64,000 bases of DNA. It comes from Shinisaurus crocodilurus (Eukaryota; Chordata; Lepidosauria; Squamata; Shinisauridae). A program made the translations under genes and the position numbers. Where the stretch lies: the NCBI GenBank assembly GCA_021292165.1, contig CM037888.1:28571140-28635139 (forward strand), written 5' to 3'. The notes under the pieces are model-generated. The model saw only the letters and a list, made by a program, of their open reading frames with translations, did not search any database and had not been told where the DNA came from. This document shows positions 1 through 10,997 of this stretch, piece by piece; position 1 is the stretch's first letter; each line of letters starts with the position of its first letter.

Positions 1-738
1 TCTGTGGAAAGAGTCGACCCCCCCCCCTCCCAAAAAGGGCATATCTTGCATCTGTTTGCATTAAAGAAAGGCCAAAAGCGTCACATTTTCCCTTCATATT
101 TTGATGCTCCGTAGGAACTGATGGAAAAAGAAAGCTGGGGCGGGGGGGGGATGACGTGGAGAGAGATCCACAAGGTGCGACACCTCTCTGATGGGCGGGC
201 ATATAGGAGGGGAGGACAAAGTATCGTCAGGCAAGCCGCAAACGTTGGATCTGGGGCATACCCTATTTTTGTTCCTTCACAAGTCGTGATTCATTCCGCC
301 AAGCAGCGTAAACCTGAAGGACCTCGCTCTTGGGGGCCTGATCCAGCAGTTGCCCCCAGGCAGCCTCCGATCTGTGGCACCATGCGCTAGATTCGCCATA
401 AGAATCTCTAAGCCCTTCCAGCCTACGCAGGGTTTCTATAGCTACACCTGCTGTTGTTTTAGTGGTGTAACAGGAAAAGGTAGTGCGTTAGTCACTCAGA
501 CTGATGAGTGAAAGTGAAATTTCTTTTTCTTCCCCCCCCCCCGCCCCCTCCCATGTCCCACCACCACCCGGTCTCTCCAGACTAAGGGATCTGGAATCTA
601 ATCTGGCCAGACTTTCTGGAGTGCGCAACAGGCTTCCAAGGCGCAATTTATGACGACGGGTCTGGCAATTTTTTCTGCTGACAAGACATATTTTTAATTT
701 CCATGCACTGAACAGCTGCATCAAGGAGTGGGGGAAGG
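1..738. other. stretch without recognisable gene
   Basis: No element or gene is recognised here. C- and G-homopolymer runs occur near 17-30, 140-149 and 531-542. The short open frames have no family resemblance and are broken by homopolymers. Confidence 0.5.
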
Positions 739-798
<60 letters not shown>

Positions 799-808
799 GA
801 GACAGAGG
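739..808. repeat. compound (GT)n(GA)n microsatellite
   Basis: About 12 GT units are followed directly by about 22 GA units with a few CA interruptions, then a G run. Open frames across it are arginine/glutamate or serine/leucine artefacts of the simple repeat. Confidence 0.95.
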
Positions 809-886
809 GGGGGGGGCTCCCTTTTTCTATTTTTTCCATTTGATGGGGCCCGAATTTTTAGAGCAGAGTTCAGTAATAATGACAAA

Positions 887-1001
887 ATGTATTTATGTAA
901 AGCATTTTTACCTCACTCTACAGCCAAAAAAGGCTTCCCAGCAGCTTACATAACATCAATAGCAAACAAGGTAGTCCCTGCCAGCAGGCAAACATGCTAA
1001 G
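887..1001 (-). repeat. LINE-type 3' end fragment, family uncertain
   Basis: This fragment resembles 60350-60460: a TATTTAT start, a block containing CAGCTTACA, then CCCTGCC and CAGGC. The arrangement is like the 3' end of a L2/L3-type LINE read from the other strand. The family name is an inference. Confidence 0.4.
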
Positions 1002-1070
1002 GGGGGAAAAAAGTGAGGGGGCAAAGTTAGTCCTGCTGACAGTAAGAAAAACTCCAAAAATCCGTATTAG

Positions 1071-1316
1071 ATCCAGCGTGGCGTAGTGGTTAGAGCACTG
1101 AACTGGGACTCGGGAGATCCGGGTTCTAGTCCCCACTCGGCCATGAAGCTCATGTGGGTGACTTTGGGCCAGTCACTGACTCTCAGCCTGACCTACCTCA
1201 CAGGGTTGTTGTGAGGATGAGAATGGAGAGGAGGAGGAGGGGGGCTATGTAAGCCACCTTGGGTTCCTTGAAAGAGGAAAAAAGGGGAGATATAAATGTA
1301 ATGATAAATAAATACA
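1071..1316 (+). mobile_element. Sauria-type SINE, near full length
   Basis: The head has a tRNA-like A-box region (GTGGCGTAGTGGTTAGAGC) and a B-box-like GGTTCTAGTCC. The middle carries the conserved CTCACAGGGTTGTTGTGAGG block. The 3' end has GCCACCTTGGGTTCCTTG, a TATAAATG motif and an ATAAATAAATA tail. This order of modules is the Sauria SINE type, a non-autonomous element transcribed by RNA polymerase III and mobilised by a Bov-B-like LINE. The identification is by motif memory, not alignment. Confidence 0.82.
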
Positions 1317-1408
1317 TACCTTTAATAGGCCAGCCAACAGATCCCCGAGATGTCCAAGCTTTTGAGATCTCCTGATCTCTTCATCAGACAAGATGTTACA
1401 AAAAATGT
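1317..1408 (-). repeat. dispersed repeat with TCATCAGA block
   Basis: The reverse complement matches 53710-53810: a CATCTTG, CTGATGAAGAGAT, GGAGATCT, AAGCTT order followed by ATTAAAGGTAT. A more distant relative is at 20845-20905. It abuts the tail of the preceding SINE. The class is not determined. Confidence 0.55.
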
Positions 1409-2063
1409 CGGTTTGGCGGAGTGGGGTGAAGGGGGAGGAAAAAAACCCCTGATTTCATGATGTCACAGTTTCTGCATGCTCAGAGTCCCAAGATGAAGTG
1501 TGTAAGGAGGGGTCTACATCTACAAACATTCAAATTAGGCTCTGCAGGTCATGTGCTAGTTATAAGGTTGGACCTGGAGCTGCCCCTAGGGTAGCTAGAT
1601 TCTGCACATCCACCCTGCAAAGCAGGACAATATACTCACTGTCTATTTTCCTCATTGGCAGGCTGCCACCACCCGTGTATTAATAACTCTTACTGAATGC
1701 TAATATTCATTATGTATATTAATAATAAATATTCAATAAAAGAGATGACACAAAAGGAAAAAGGGTGGAGGGTGGAAGAGGAAAAGAACAAACTCAGACA
1801 CCAATGGTTAAAGTTATAATGACCAGTTGGAATGGAAACAGGGACGTGAGGAGCCAAAAAGGTCTTTTGGAAGAGCCCATGGAGTGGGCTGTCCCGTCCC
1901 ATGTCTTCCTCTGCTGCAGCCAGGTGGGATGGCTGCTGATAGATGACCCTTGAGGTGCCCCAGTCTAAATATTCCACCTGCATCTCCAAAGCAGTAATTC
2001 ACAAACTGTGTGTTGGGTCTGGGGCACTTTCCTTGGGAGAACTCTCCATGTGAATCACATAAC
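1409..2063. other. stretch without recognisable gene
   Basis: The sequence is AT-rich around 1690-1760. No coding family or repeat was recognised, apart from a short direct repeat at 2036-2065 that recurs after the palindrome at 2203-2232. Confidence 0.4.
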
Positions 2064-2202
2064 TAAGGGCACAATCCTATTCCTGTTTAGACAGAAAAAC
2101 GTCCTGCCAATCCCAGCATTCCCCAGCCAGCTATGCTGGCTGGGGAATGCTGGGAGTGGCAGGACATTTTTCTGTCTAAACAGGATATAGGATTGCACCC
2201 TA
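2064..2202. mobile_element. palindromic MITE, family C
   Basis: An almost complete inverted repeat starts TAAGGGCACAATCCTAT and ends with the complementary GGATTGCACCCTA. The arms meet in the hairpin centre CCAGCCAGC/GCTGGCTGG. Other copies are at 21879-22016 and 47955-48094, with half copies at 32696-32782 and 35119-35190. The ends are compatible with a TA target site, but the superfamily is not settled. Confidence 0.75.
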
Positions 2203-2360
2203 GGAGAACTGTCTATGTTGATTACATAACTAAAGAGGCCTGTGAGCCCAGAGGTTACCCGTGGCATCTCTGCATGAGTCTGGCCTTGCCTCCTTCCCAC
2301 CAGCCATGGCTCAGCTGGGGCTCCATCATTCTGTCCTGTCTCGGACTGGCTTGTTTAGCC

Positions 2361-2710
2361 CAGTGCTTCTCAATTATTTTCTGTCATGCCCCCCCTAGGA
2401 AGAAGAAAACATTTCGCGCCCCCCCCGCGCGACTGTAAATAGTATCATTTGTCTATAAAATTGTTATAAGTACACCTCTGCATAACACTGTATCCTTATT
2501 AACGTATAAGAGAATAAAAAAAGAAAGAAATGTGGATCAATTTACAACAAAGAATAGCTTTATTAACTGTAGCAGAAAAGATTTAAAGGAGCACAGGATT
2601 TAAAGGAACACAATATTAAAAAAAAACGTTTAACTGAGGTCAAACGAGCCCCCCTTTACGGAGCCTCGCGCCCCCCCTGGGGGGCCCGCCCCACTATTTG
2701 AGAAGCACTG
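2361..2710. mobile_element. non-autonomous hAT element
   Basis: The left end CAGTGCTTCTCAA and right end TTGAGAAGCACTG are perfect 13-bp terminal inverted repeats. The flanking 8-mers GTTTAGCC (2353-2360) and GCTTAGCC (2711-2718) match 7 of 8. CAG...CTG ends with an 8-bp duplication are the hAT signature. The interior is AT-rich with C runs near both ends and has no transposase frame, so it depended on a transposase supplied in trans. Confidence 0.82.
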
Positions 2711-2718
2711 GCTTAGCC

Positions 2719-3950
2719 ACTCCCGCTGCAGCAGGGTCACCTGCCCTCGGGAGGTGCTGCTCGGCACCGTGAGGTGCTCTCACGTCCCGCCAACAAGGAG
2801 GGCACACCAGTTCAGTGTGCGCGTGCAAGAGCAGTGCTGGCGTCAGGTTCAGCAGGCCCTCGGGCAAGGCAAGAAGACTTTGCTGGGGGACCCAGGCCTC
2901 CTCCTTGCCATTCCCGCTTTTCTTCTCCCTCTGCCTCTGAGTCCAGTCCCCGCCCCTGACCAGAGACGAGCGAGTGGGCCGTGGCAGCTTTTGCTCACTC
3001 CACTGCTTTCTGGCGCTCCGCCTGTCGGCCAGAAGGGAGAGAGCAAGTGGGCAGGTGGCCCTGGCGAGAGTGGGCCTCCGGCAGAGGTGTGGGCCTTGGC
3101 AAGTGCCCCGTGATACCGACCCCTGGCGCTGGGCCCGAGTAAGAGTTCAGGTGGCCATTCCTGAATCACCAAATAAGAGGGAACGCGTCGCCAGAAAAGG
3201 GGACGCCAATTGGCATGAAATTTGCATCTGCTGCTTCACGTGTGTAGATGCAAATTTAGAAGTTATTATTATAATTTAAATAGAAATTCAATACATCTCA
3301 CCATAGTGAAGACTGTTGCCAAGGTGGCCTGTGGCCCTTGCTATCTGCTGTCCAGGAAACTTCAAGGCCCCTTCAGCTCCCCCTCCTGATGCTTCTTTAT
3401 ATTTAAACTGGATTTAGATTGGACTTCAAAATAAGAGGACAGTGTGCTCTGGCAGCCCTTCAAACAGAGAGGACTGTCCTCTGTAAAAGGGGACACATGG
3501 CCACCCTAGTAAGAGTAAAGCATGCTTCCGATTTTAATTCAGAAAGGAAATGATCCTTGGCTATGTGGGGGGGGGGGAGTGCAAAAAGTGGCTCTAAGGT
3601 TTGTCAGATAGAGATCTCCAAGGCATAGCAAGAGGGCCAGCCATCCAGTGAGCACTGCGCCAAAGGGAAATGGCGTCAGAGTGCTCTGCTGCAGGAAATT
3701 CATTTCCCTTTCTGCCGATGATAAGGACAAGACTCCGCTGAGTGAATCCGATGTGTGGCGATGTGGCCATTTACTTTTCTCTCCCCGCCCTCCCCGTGTC
3801 CGCTGCCCCATCTCCAGCTGTGCAAATCAATTTGCAGAATTAAATTCCAGCTGCGACGGGCGCACCACCTGACTTCCATGGCTTGTCGATTCCATTTGCT
3901 CCGCCTGTGTGCATGCATGACATTTCTGCCAAGCGGGAGATGTTGGGATG
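2719..3950. other. non-coding stretch, partly GC-rich
   Basis: At 2740-3140 the DNA is GC-rich and gives overlapping open frames in several phases, with no recognisable domain. A segment near 2995-3060 vaguely resembles the repeat at 18165-18260. At 3795-3870 a repeat-free AT/GC mixed block contains CAAATCAATTTGCAGAATTA. No gene is supported. Confidence 0.4.
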
Positions 3951-3986
3951 CTGCCGCCGCCGCCGCCGCCGCTGCCGCCGCTGCTG
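3951..3986. repeat. (GCC)n trinucleotide repeat
   Basis: About 12 GCC/GCT units. They would encode alanine or arginine runs in the open frames here. There is no other support for translation. Confidence 0.9.
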
Positions 3987-4980
3987 TAGTGCCTGATGAC
4001 GGCCTGTGAAAGGAAGGAGAGGTCTGGAAACTCGGAAAGAGTGTGTCTCTCTGGAATTGAGGGGATCAGACGGCAGGAGCAAGCTGCGATTGGGGCGAGG
4101 CCTGCATTGAAGACCCACTGAGAAAGAAGTACCTGTCGCTGGGCATGCTGGGAGGCTGAGACAGCTAGGACCGGAGCAGGCCGAGATTTTCATACTGCAA
4201 AATATTGTTGAATCATCCATATAGGGGCTGAACCACTAACCATGAAGGCTGACTAATTTATTTATTCATTTCGTCTTTCTGCCTGACGAGAGGCCAGTAA
4301 GGCCGCTAACAATAATAATGCCTTTAAAAGCACAGTAAACATTAGATTTTCGTTCCTCCCCCCCCAATAAGAAGACTGTTTTGGCTTGAAAAGGTCTTGT
4401 GCTCCAGCTTCTGCTCTTCAAAGGTTCTGCGATGGCACATCGCACATGATTTCTTCCCTGGGATTTGGAGCATCTCTCCTTCGGCAGCTGCTGGAGAGTT
4501 TGAGGCTCCTGGCTCTTCCAGGCAGCAGCGGTGACTGAAATAGGCAGTAATGTTCTCAGTCCACTCCCTGGGCCTTAGTTGTTACTGTTGTTGCTGCTGC
4601 AGCTGTTGCTCTTTCAAGGTCCGGCCACAGGGGGAAATAGCTTTCCTCCACCCCTTTACTGGAAATCAGCTTCCTAGCGAACACAGCCAGAAAGCAGCAG
4701 ATGTTTTCATCCCTGGAGCTCAAGTCCTTCCTTCAAATACACGAAGGGCTGTCACGTAGAAAACTTGTTCCGTGCCGCCCTTGGGGCAGGACTAGTTCTA
4801 ACTGGGGTAACTTTCCAGGAGGGCAGATTTCAGTTGAACATTGGGAGGAATGGCTTTGCGGTAAGAGCAGCTCAACAGTGAAACCAATTATTGGGGTTGG
4901 CGGTGGGAAGGCACTCCACACAGGAGGTCTCCATGCAGAGATGGGATAGCCTTCTTTTGGGGAGGGATGATCTAGCTCTG
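3987..4980. other. stretch without recognisable gene
   Basis: A short piece at 4254-4330 (TTTATTTATTCATTT followed by GGCCGCTAACAATAATAAT) looks like a LINE tail in reverse orientation. The CTG-rich block at 4575-4605 yields a cysteine run in one frame. No gene is seen. Confidence 0.4.
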
Positions 4981-5051
4981 GATTTCCTCCATCAAGCAGG
5001 GAGTTGGATTATGTGGCCTACAAGGCTCCTTCCAGCACTATGATTCTATTA
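4981..5051 (+). mobile_element. CR1 LINE 3' end fragment
   Basis: It contains the CR1 3' UTR order CAAGCAGGGAGTTGGATTA, GGCCTACAAGGCTCCTTCC and ATGATTCTAT. CR1 copies are usually truncated at the 5' end, and this is only the last ~70 bp. Confidence 0.75.
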
Positions 5052-5893
5052 TTTCCCCTTCAGCAGCTGGATAGTTAGTGGCTCCCGGCTCTTCCCAGTG
5101 GGTTCTGATGATGCTCCATGATGTAGTCTAGGTTGGAGAGTTCTGCTATGGTCCTGTCTTTAGCAGGGGTCAGGTTCGGTCAGGTTACTCAAAGAAGCAA
5201 GACGGAAAGTGTTGCTGTTCTTGTTGCAGCATTGAACACGGACGCATCCTCCTCTCACTGCATAGGCACACACTCCACCATGGCCACCTTGAATTTTCTG
5301 ACAGTTAATTTCAGATTTTTGCTCAATTCGAGCCTCTGCTCTGCAATTTGTGCAAACGTACGCAATTTGCTCCATCAATTGTGGAGCAAAGGCCCCAATT
5401 TGGCGCAAATTGCCAAGCTTTTTTTTAAAAAAAAAAGATTATGCAAATCATGGTGTGCTTTTAAAAAGGAAGTCCAAGTGCTTGCTTGTCTTGTGTCAGA
5501 TTGAGTCGGTGCCAGCACGGAATTGACGGAACGGAATCTGTGTGGGCCGAGTCGAGAAAATCCATCCGATTTTCACCCCTCTGTTGGATTCCTCACACAC
5601 ATCCCTAGCTCTAAGTGGGGTGGGAGCCAGACAGGGTTGTCTGTATGTTGCTCCAACATGGAACAGATCCAGGGTGAGACTTAAGTATGACTGTGCCTGC
5701 CTTTAGACTGGTTGGCTCCACCTCTGCACTGACTGAGTCTTTGTCTTTTAATGGGGCCTGGCTTATTTTAGCAGCCTCAAGCTGCGACAACATGGGAGTG
5801 GTCATAGCATGTGAGACTGAGTCGTCATGGCCTGAGTCCTCGGAGCCTGAAGTTGGCAAGGCAACCTCCTCTGGATGGGAGGAGTGGGGCGCC
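5052..5893. other. non-coding stretch with possible hAT-like remnant
   Basis: The segment ending near 5606 shares GATTCCTCACACACATCCCTAG with the right end of the element at 25189-25377, so a related element probably ends here. Its left end was not found. A TTTGTGCAAA-type AT-rich block lies at 5340-5460. No gene is supported. Confidence 0.35.
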
Positions 5894-6032
5894 TCCTCCA
5901 TTGCATCCTATTGTTTGAGCTTCATGGGAGCTCTCCATGGTGCTGAACTCCATCCCCCAAATAGGTTCACCAATGTGGAGCACCATGGATAGCTCCCATG
6001 AAGCTCAAACAATAGGATGCAATGGATAAGGA
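5894..6032. repeat. palindromic repeat, family E
   Basis: The left arm (TCCATTGCATCCTATTGTTT, then GAGCTTCATGGGAGCT and CCATGGTGCT) pairs with the right arm at about 5978-6032. A second diverged copy is at 47352-47500. Homology to that copy continues about 50 bp past the right arm (CTCCACTGGCT). Element boundaries and class are unknown. Confidence 0.7.
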
Positions 6033-7544
6033 GCCCCACCGACCCAGGAGTCCCCAGCCTCCACTGGCTAAATCCTCTTCCTGAGCTCTCAACCCTGGAG
6101 CCTCCTTAGAGGACAAGGGGTTTGGGATCCTCTGAGGATGAGGGTTCAGGGTCCTAGTCCATGACACAGTGGTGGCTGAAGCAGTGGGGTGGGGTGGGGT
6201 AAGATACATGAAGTGACCATAGAAGCAATAGATCATCATTACAAAGGATATTAAACATTCAAATCCTCTGTTAACCCAGTCGTTGTATGGCACGATGAGT
6301 GGGGGTCAGGACTCCTGTTCCACTGCTTCACCTCTGCCAGGCTTTGCCTCTCCCCGCCACTAGGGGGCAATATGTTCCAAGTGGACTGGATGTGGGCGTG
6401 GGACCTTCCCTGGTAAATCTCCATAACCTCACATCAAACTCGCTTTTTGTATAGCAGTGTGGCGTATGTACGGACAGAAAAATGGGGGGAAGATAATGAA
6501 TCCTTTCCTATAGCTTACTTACCAGCAATAAGAGCTTGAAGTTGCAATAAGCTGGTGTTTTGGCCTTACCTCCTTTTGCATCTGGCCCTGCCCCTTTTCC
6601 TTTGGCCCTGCCCACCATTGGAATGCGGGCCCCGAGAGCTTCTCCTTTGGGCTAGAAGAGGTTCTGCACCCCAGCCTGTCGGTTCCTGACACTTTCGTGC
6701 CAGCCTGTTAATCGAGGAGGTGTGTGGGATACACACGAATCCAGCTGCACCGCGCTCCTGATCCCCCTGCCCAGGGTGCTGGGAAGTCGGCATTTGTTGC
6801 TAACAGTGATGACACCCTAAGACGGGGGCTGTTTTAAAAGAGCTCCTCTCGGCATCATCATTTAGAATTCTGGCCATGTGAGAGGAGAACTCGAAAGAGG
6901 CTCCCTGCTTCTTTCCGCAATCAGCGTGATTGAAGAGGCATAATAGCTTGTGCCGTGCCATATCTCTGCCAGCTAGCAGGAACCGCCGCTCAGAATACAA
7001 ATGGAGATCAGAGAGGGTCGTCTGCTAGAAAGTCGCATCACTTTGGTGCATTATTATGAGTTTGTGTACCCAGGCCTTTTTTTGAACAGGCTGAGGGATT
7101 ACACAGGTGGTCACACCGGAGATTGGATATTTGCACTTTAAATCTATGCCTGTGGGTGTGTTTGGCACGGAGAACAGCAAACTCTTAAGGGGCCGCCTTC
7201 TGTGTAGTGTGGGGCAGATTCACAAAAGCAATCAAAGAAATACTGTTATGCCTAGAGCTGATTGCTCGTTCAGGTTCTTGCTCTGTGGGGTGAGACAGCA
7301 GCGTTACCGGGATGCAGAAGCTTGTATGCTGTGTGTATGACACAATTCTGTGGGCGTGCAGAAGATTCACCGGATGTGTAGTGGGCACAGAAATCACTCT
7401 GATTTCTGAGAGTATCTGCTTTCTTTATTTAAAGAAAAGGTGTGTGTGTGTGTGAAGCAAGCTTCTAGCCCTCATGGCTATGATGACAGTAAAGCAGGCA
7501 ACAACTGTCAAAATCTCAAAAGCCTGAAGGTGGCTGAATAAGAT
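6033..7544. other. stretch without recognisable gene
   Basis: Apart from the short continuation of the family E repeat and a TG run at 7440-7454, this region shows no known repeat. The block at 6830-7060 looks low-copy and evenly composed, so it could be conserved non-coding DNA, but that cannot be judged from one sequence. Confidence 0.35.
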
Positions 7545-7690
7545 GTCCAGCTATTCATTCGTTTCTATAGCACCTTCAGTGGGCATGGTGCTTTACAGCG
7601 CACAAAAGGACAGGTGCCTACGTCAAACACCTTACAATCTGATTCAACACAGGTGGAACAACAGAGGAAGGGGAGGGAAGTGAAAGGTGG
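7545..7690 (-). repeat. LINE-type 3' end fragment, uncertain
   Basis: ATAGCACCTTCAGTGGGC, GGTGCTTTACAG and CACCTTACAATCTGATTCAA resemble old L2/L3-type LINE 3' ends read backwards. The assignment is tentative. Confidence 0.35.
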
Positions 7691-8171
7691 GGTAAATAGG
7701 GGTAGAATCAGCCATTGCTTGTCAGGATGAACGCGAAATTCTTTTAGTTCAGATTCTTAATGCAAACGTATCTCATTTTGCCCCTTTGAACTGTTGTGTG
7801 AACTGAAGCTCAGTTCTCCTTCAAAATGCACACTTCCCCAAATTTTGCAATGAATTGAGTTCTCCAATATTAGGGCAAAATGCACACAAAAATATGTGTG
7901 GATTTTCATGCTTTAAAAAAAAAATAAATCTCAAAATTTGTGATAACTGGGAAAATGGGAAACGGAGAGACACCAAAATTGACAGCTTAATTCATCCTGT
8001 CTTACATGTGTTTAGGCTCAGTTACAGGCTTAGTTTCAAGTTCAAGGAGCTTCCATTCACTATATAGCACCTTCACCCCATGATTAGCCGAAGCAGAAGC
8101 AACCATACTCTCTTCCCCCTCCCCCCCAAAAAACCAAGGAAAAAAACACCATACTCAGCAATATAATGCAG
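7691..8171. repeat. AT-rich dispersed repeat, family F-like
   Basis: Phrases such as AAAATGCACA, CAAATTTTGCAATGAATTGA and GGCAAAATGCACACAAAAAT recur in spirit at 29190-29470, 37128-37510, 49336-49620, 56160-56440 and 61930-62210. These look like relics of one dispersed, probably DNA-transposon family. No ends are preserved here. Confidence 0.4.
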
Positions 8172-8384
8172 GCTTATTTATTTATACATTTTAATCCCAC
8201 CTTCCATCCAAGGAACTCAGATCAGCATCTATTATTCCCTTCAATTTTACCCTTACAACAACCCTGTGAGGTAGGTTGGACTGAGAAGTAGTCACCCGGT
8301 AAGCTTCATGGGTGAGTGGGAATTTGAACCCAAGACTCTCTGGCCTTAGTTCAACACTCTAACCCTACATCACACTGGCTCACT
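8172..8384 (-). mobile_element. Sauria-type SINE, diverged, reverse orientation
   Basis: Read on the minus strand it gives AGCCAGTGTGATGTAGGGTT, a B-box-like GGGTTCAAATTCCC, CCTACCTCACAGGGTTGT and an AATAAATAAG tail. It is older than the copy at 48126, having many substitutions. Confidence 0.7.
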
Positions 8385-10186
8385 GGTGGAAAATAAAACT
8401 GTGCAAATTGGTTCAGTTTGTGTAATTTAGGAAGGTGTGTGTGTTCAGAGTGTTCTGGATATCAGTCATACTCACGTATCCAGAATCAGCTGATATACTG
8501 TTGTGATATATCAAAAAGAGATGAATTGAAAACCTGGCCTAAATTAAGCAAAATAATTGCACAATTTTATTCATCAACGGAGTCCCAGTGTGGTGTAATG
8601 GTTACAGTAAATTATGAAGCTAAGGATTTTCACAGGAGCATATGGTTGCAGTGTGCAAAAGAATTTTCTCTCTTTTCTTTTTTTAAAGCATGGGATACCC
8701 TCAACACTGGCTACCTGCTGCTTCCTCCTTATTACGGCAAGACAATCTCCACTAAATTAAATGTCAGGGGAGAATCAAGGTTTTGCCTTTTCCAAGCTCC
8801 TTGCGTATGAATAAACTAAAGAAGAAGAAGAAGACAACCCCACGTGGGAGCTGCTAATCCTTGAATAATTCATCTTGTCAGTGTTGATTTCCAGATGTAT
8901 AGCACTGTTCACTGTTTCTTCCTTCTCCTTCTTCTGGTCTCCTGTGGAGCTTTGGAAAGTGATTGAGATGCAATAATCCATCTCAATGATTCCTTTCCAG
9001 CTAGTTTGGAAACAGATTCAAAATTAAAGGCCCACCTCTTAGTGATGGTGTGAGTTCATTTTCTAGGTTGTAACTATAGGCACACTCTCTCTGTCTGAAC
9101 ATCAGGTTGTTCCTTCGGGTGGAAATATTCAGGGATGCATTTCTGTCTCTCCTTCTTCCCTGCAAATTCTCCCCTGCTCATTTGAGTTGGTTAACATCTT
9201 GGATGGCTTATGCAGTGGGATCAGTACGAAGAAGAAATTTGAATGATGGGACATGCAGGCTCACATGTTTTGTTTAGCTTCAAACTAAACATTTGAAGAT
9301 TTTGAGGACATTTGTATGTGAATTCAGATTTTGAGGACATCTGTATTTTCAGAGAGGTGCATGAAGATCTGCATTCTGAATCAGAATGAAAATTTCCACA
9401 TGCAAAAGAAAAAGGGAAAGAAAGGAAGCAAGCATCCCTTTCCCCATTTTGCTCCCAGTGCTGCCTTTCAGCATAATTCCCTCTAATAACAACTCAGGTT
9501 GTGAGTGGCGACAGAAAGGAGCCAGTGCAAGGCCAGATACAAAATATCTGGACATCAGCAACAAAAACTTCTAAATATAAAAGGGGTGTGGGCCGTGGGG
9601 TGTGTGTGGAGAACCAAAAAGCAAAATAAGCCCAAAGAAGATTCTGGATGTCCAGTAATATTGAAATGTTGAGTATCAGTTGGAAACAAAGAAAGAAAGA
9701 AGAAGGGAAGGGGGATTGGGCAATGCATGGAATGGCCTGTTGGAGAAGGCAGTGGCTAGCTGACAAGAATAAATTGCAACACCGTTGTAGGTCCCACTGG
9801 TTATAATACTAAAAGCAAAAAGCAAGCAAGAAATTGGGGAAAGGAGAGGGACAGAAGGCAGATTAGCACCACCACTGAAGCTGCCTTTCAATTCATCCTC
9901 CCCTTCCACAACCCCAGGGTGGAAGGAGAGAAGTAGAGATACTCATCTACATCCCGCCAGCAAGTTGGAAATATATCATTTTGTAATTAATTCTAAGAGC
10001 CAACGAGAAAATACAAGCAATTGATTCCACTTAACTCAGGGGTGTCATTAATTGTTTGCTTTCTTTAGAATCTCTTCAGAAAGCAGCCCGTGACGGAAAG
10101 AGCTATTCTGTACAGCCCCGGAAAGCCGTCACTGATCCTGCAATAAATTCAGATGCCCCAAAATGTTATTAAGTTGATTGTTTCAT

Positions 10187-10190
<4 letters not shown>
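8385..10190. other. stretch without recognisable gene
   Basis: A short SINE-head fragment (CCAGTGTGGTGTAATGGTTA) lies at 8583-8604. A direct duplication of about 35 bp (AGATTTTGAGGACAT...) lies at 9297-9350. The 130-aa frame at 8418-8810 has no recognisable domain. The block at 10030-10170 (TCATTAATTGTTTGC) is low-copy and might be conserved non-coding sequence. Confidence 0.35.

Positions 10191-10192
<2 letters not shown>

Positions 10193-10221
<29 letters not shown>
10193..10221. repeat. (GT)n microsatellite
   Basis: About 14 uninterrupted GT units. Confidence 0.95.
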
Positions 10222-10222
<1 letters not shown>

Positions 10223-10434
10223 ACATATGTTGTCCTTTCACCAGGGATAATCTCTATTTTCTGTGACTTGTCTCTGATAAATTGCTCTCCCAATTTTGTC
10301 CTGATTTTGCCTTTGGGGCAAAATCGCCCTTTAAAAATGCCCTTTTTTAAAAAAAGGAACGCGTGTGACCATGTACACTGGCTTCCTTTCCACCACTACC
10401 GCCATGGCTGCCTGTCCAGATAGTCAATGTAGCT

Positions 10435-10569
10435 CAGTGTTTCTCAACCTTGGGTCCCCAGATGTTTTTGGCCTACAACTCCCAGCATGCCCCAGCCAGC
10501 ATAGCTGGCTGGGGCATGCTGGGAGTTGTAGGCCAAAAACATCTGGGGACCCAAGGTTGAGAAACACTG
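10435..10569. mobile_element. palindromic hAT MITE, family A
   Basis: This is a 135-bp, almost perfect inverted repeat with CAGTGTTTCTCAACC at the left end and GGTTGAGAAACACTG at the right. It is flanked by identical 8-bp duplications ATGTAGCT (10427-10434 and 10570-10577). The centre is the CCAGCCAGC/GCTGGCTGG hairpin. The near identity of the arms suggests either recent activity or arm-to-arm conversion. Other copies are at 14907-15027, 44291-44426 and 62255-62389, with half copies at 42216-42255 and 63333-63405. Confidence 0.92.
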
Positions 10570-10883
10570 ATGTAGCTGAATGTGGCTGAGTTGCTGCTAT
10601 TCTATCGTTAAGGACTATCGGCTCCATCATGACGTCAGACTGTGTGAGCTGCATCTGGTCACGTTGTGATCAGAAGAATGGATTTTCCCCCTCCCCCCCC
10701 CCGGCAGCCCCCAGCGCATGCTCCAGATCTGCTCTGGATGGTTGGGGGACTCTTCAGAGCAGATCTGGGCCACACATGCAAGTGCTGCAGAGGGAAGGAG
10801 AGGTCAGGGAAGTCCTGCTGTGCAAGAGGACATCCCCTCAAAAGCAGATGTCTGCTCACGTGAAGGTGGGATCCAACCCATTC

Positions 10884-10884
10884 T

Positions 10885-10929
<45 letters not shown>

Positions 10930-10930
10930 T
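10884..10930. repeat. (ATC)n trinucleotide repeat
   Basis: About 15 ATC units. They encode runs of histidine, serine or methionine in open frames here, which are therefore not evidence of a gene. Confidence 0.95.
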
Positions 10931-10997
10931 TAAAGAAACCCAAGAACACTATCGCCAGTTTCCTAATGCAAACTGCTTTGCAGGAGAGAGGCCATTG

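Noticed and set aside
3755..4220. Alanine- or arginine-run frames near the (GCC)n array suggesting a homeodomain-type gene exon
   Set aside because: No conserved domain, no splice sites that join coding blocks, and both strands are open only because of GC content.
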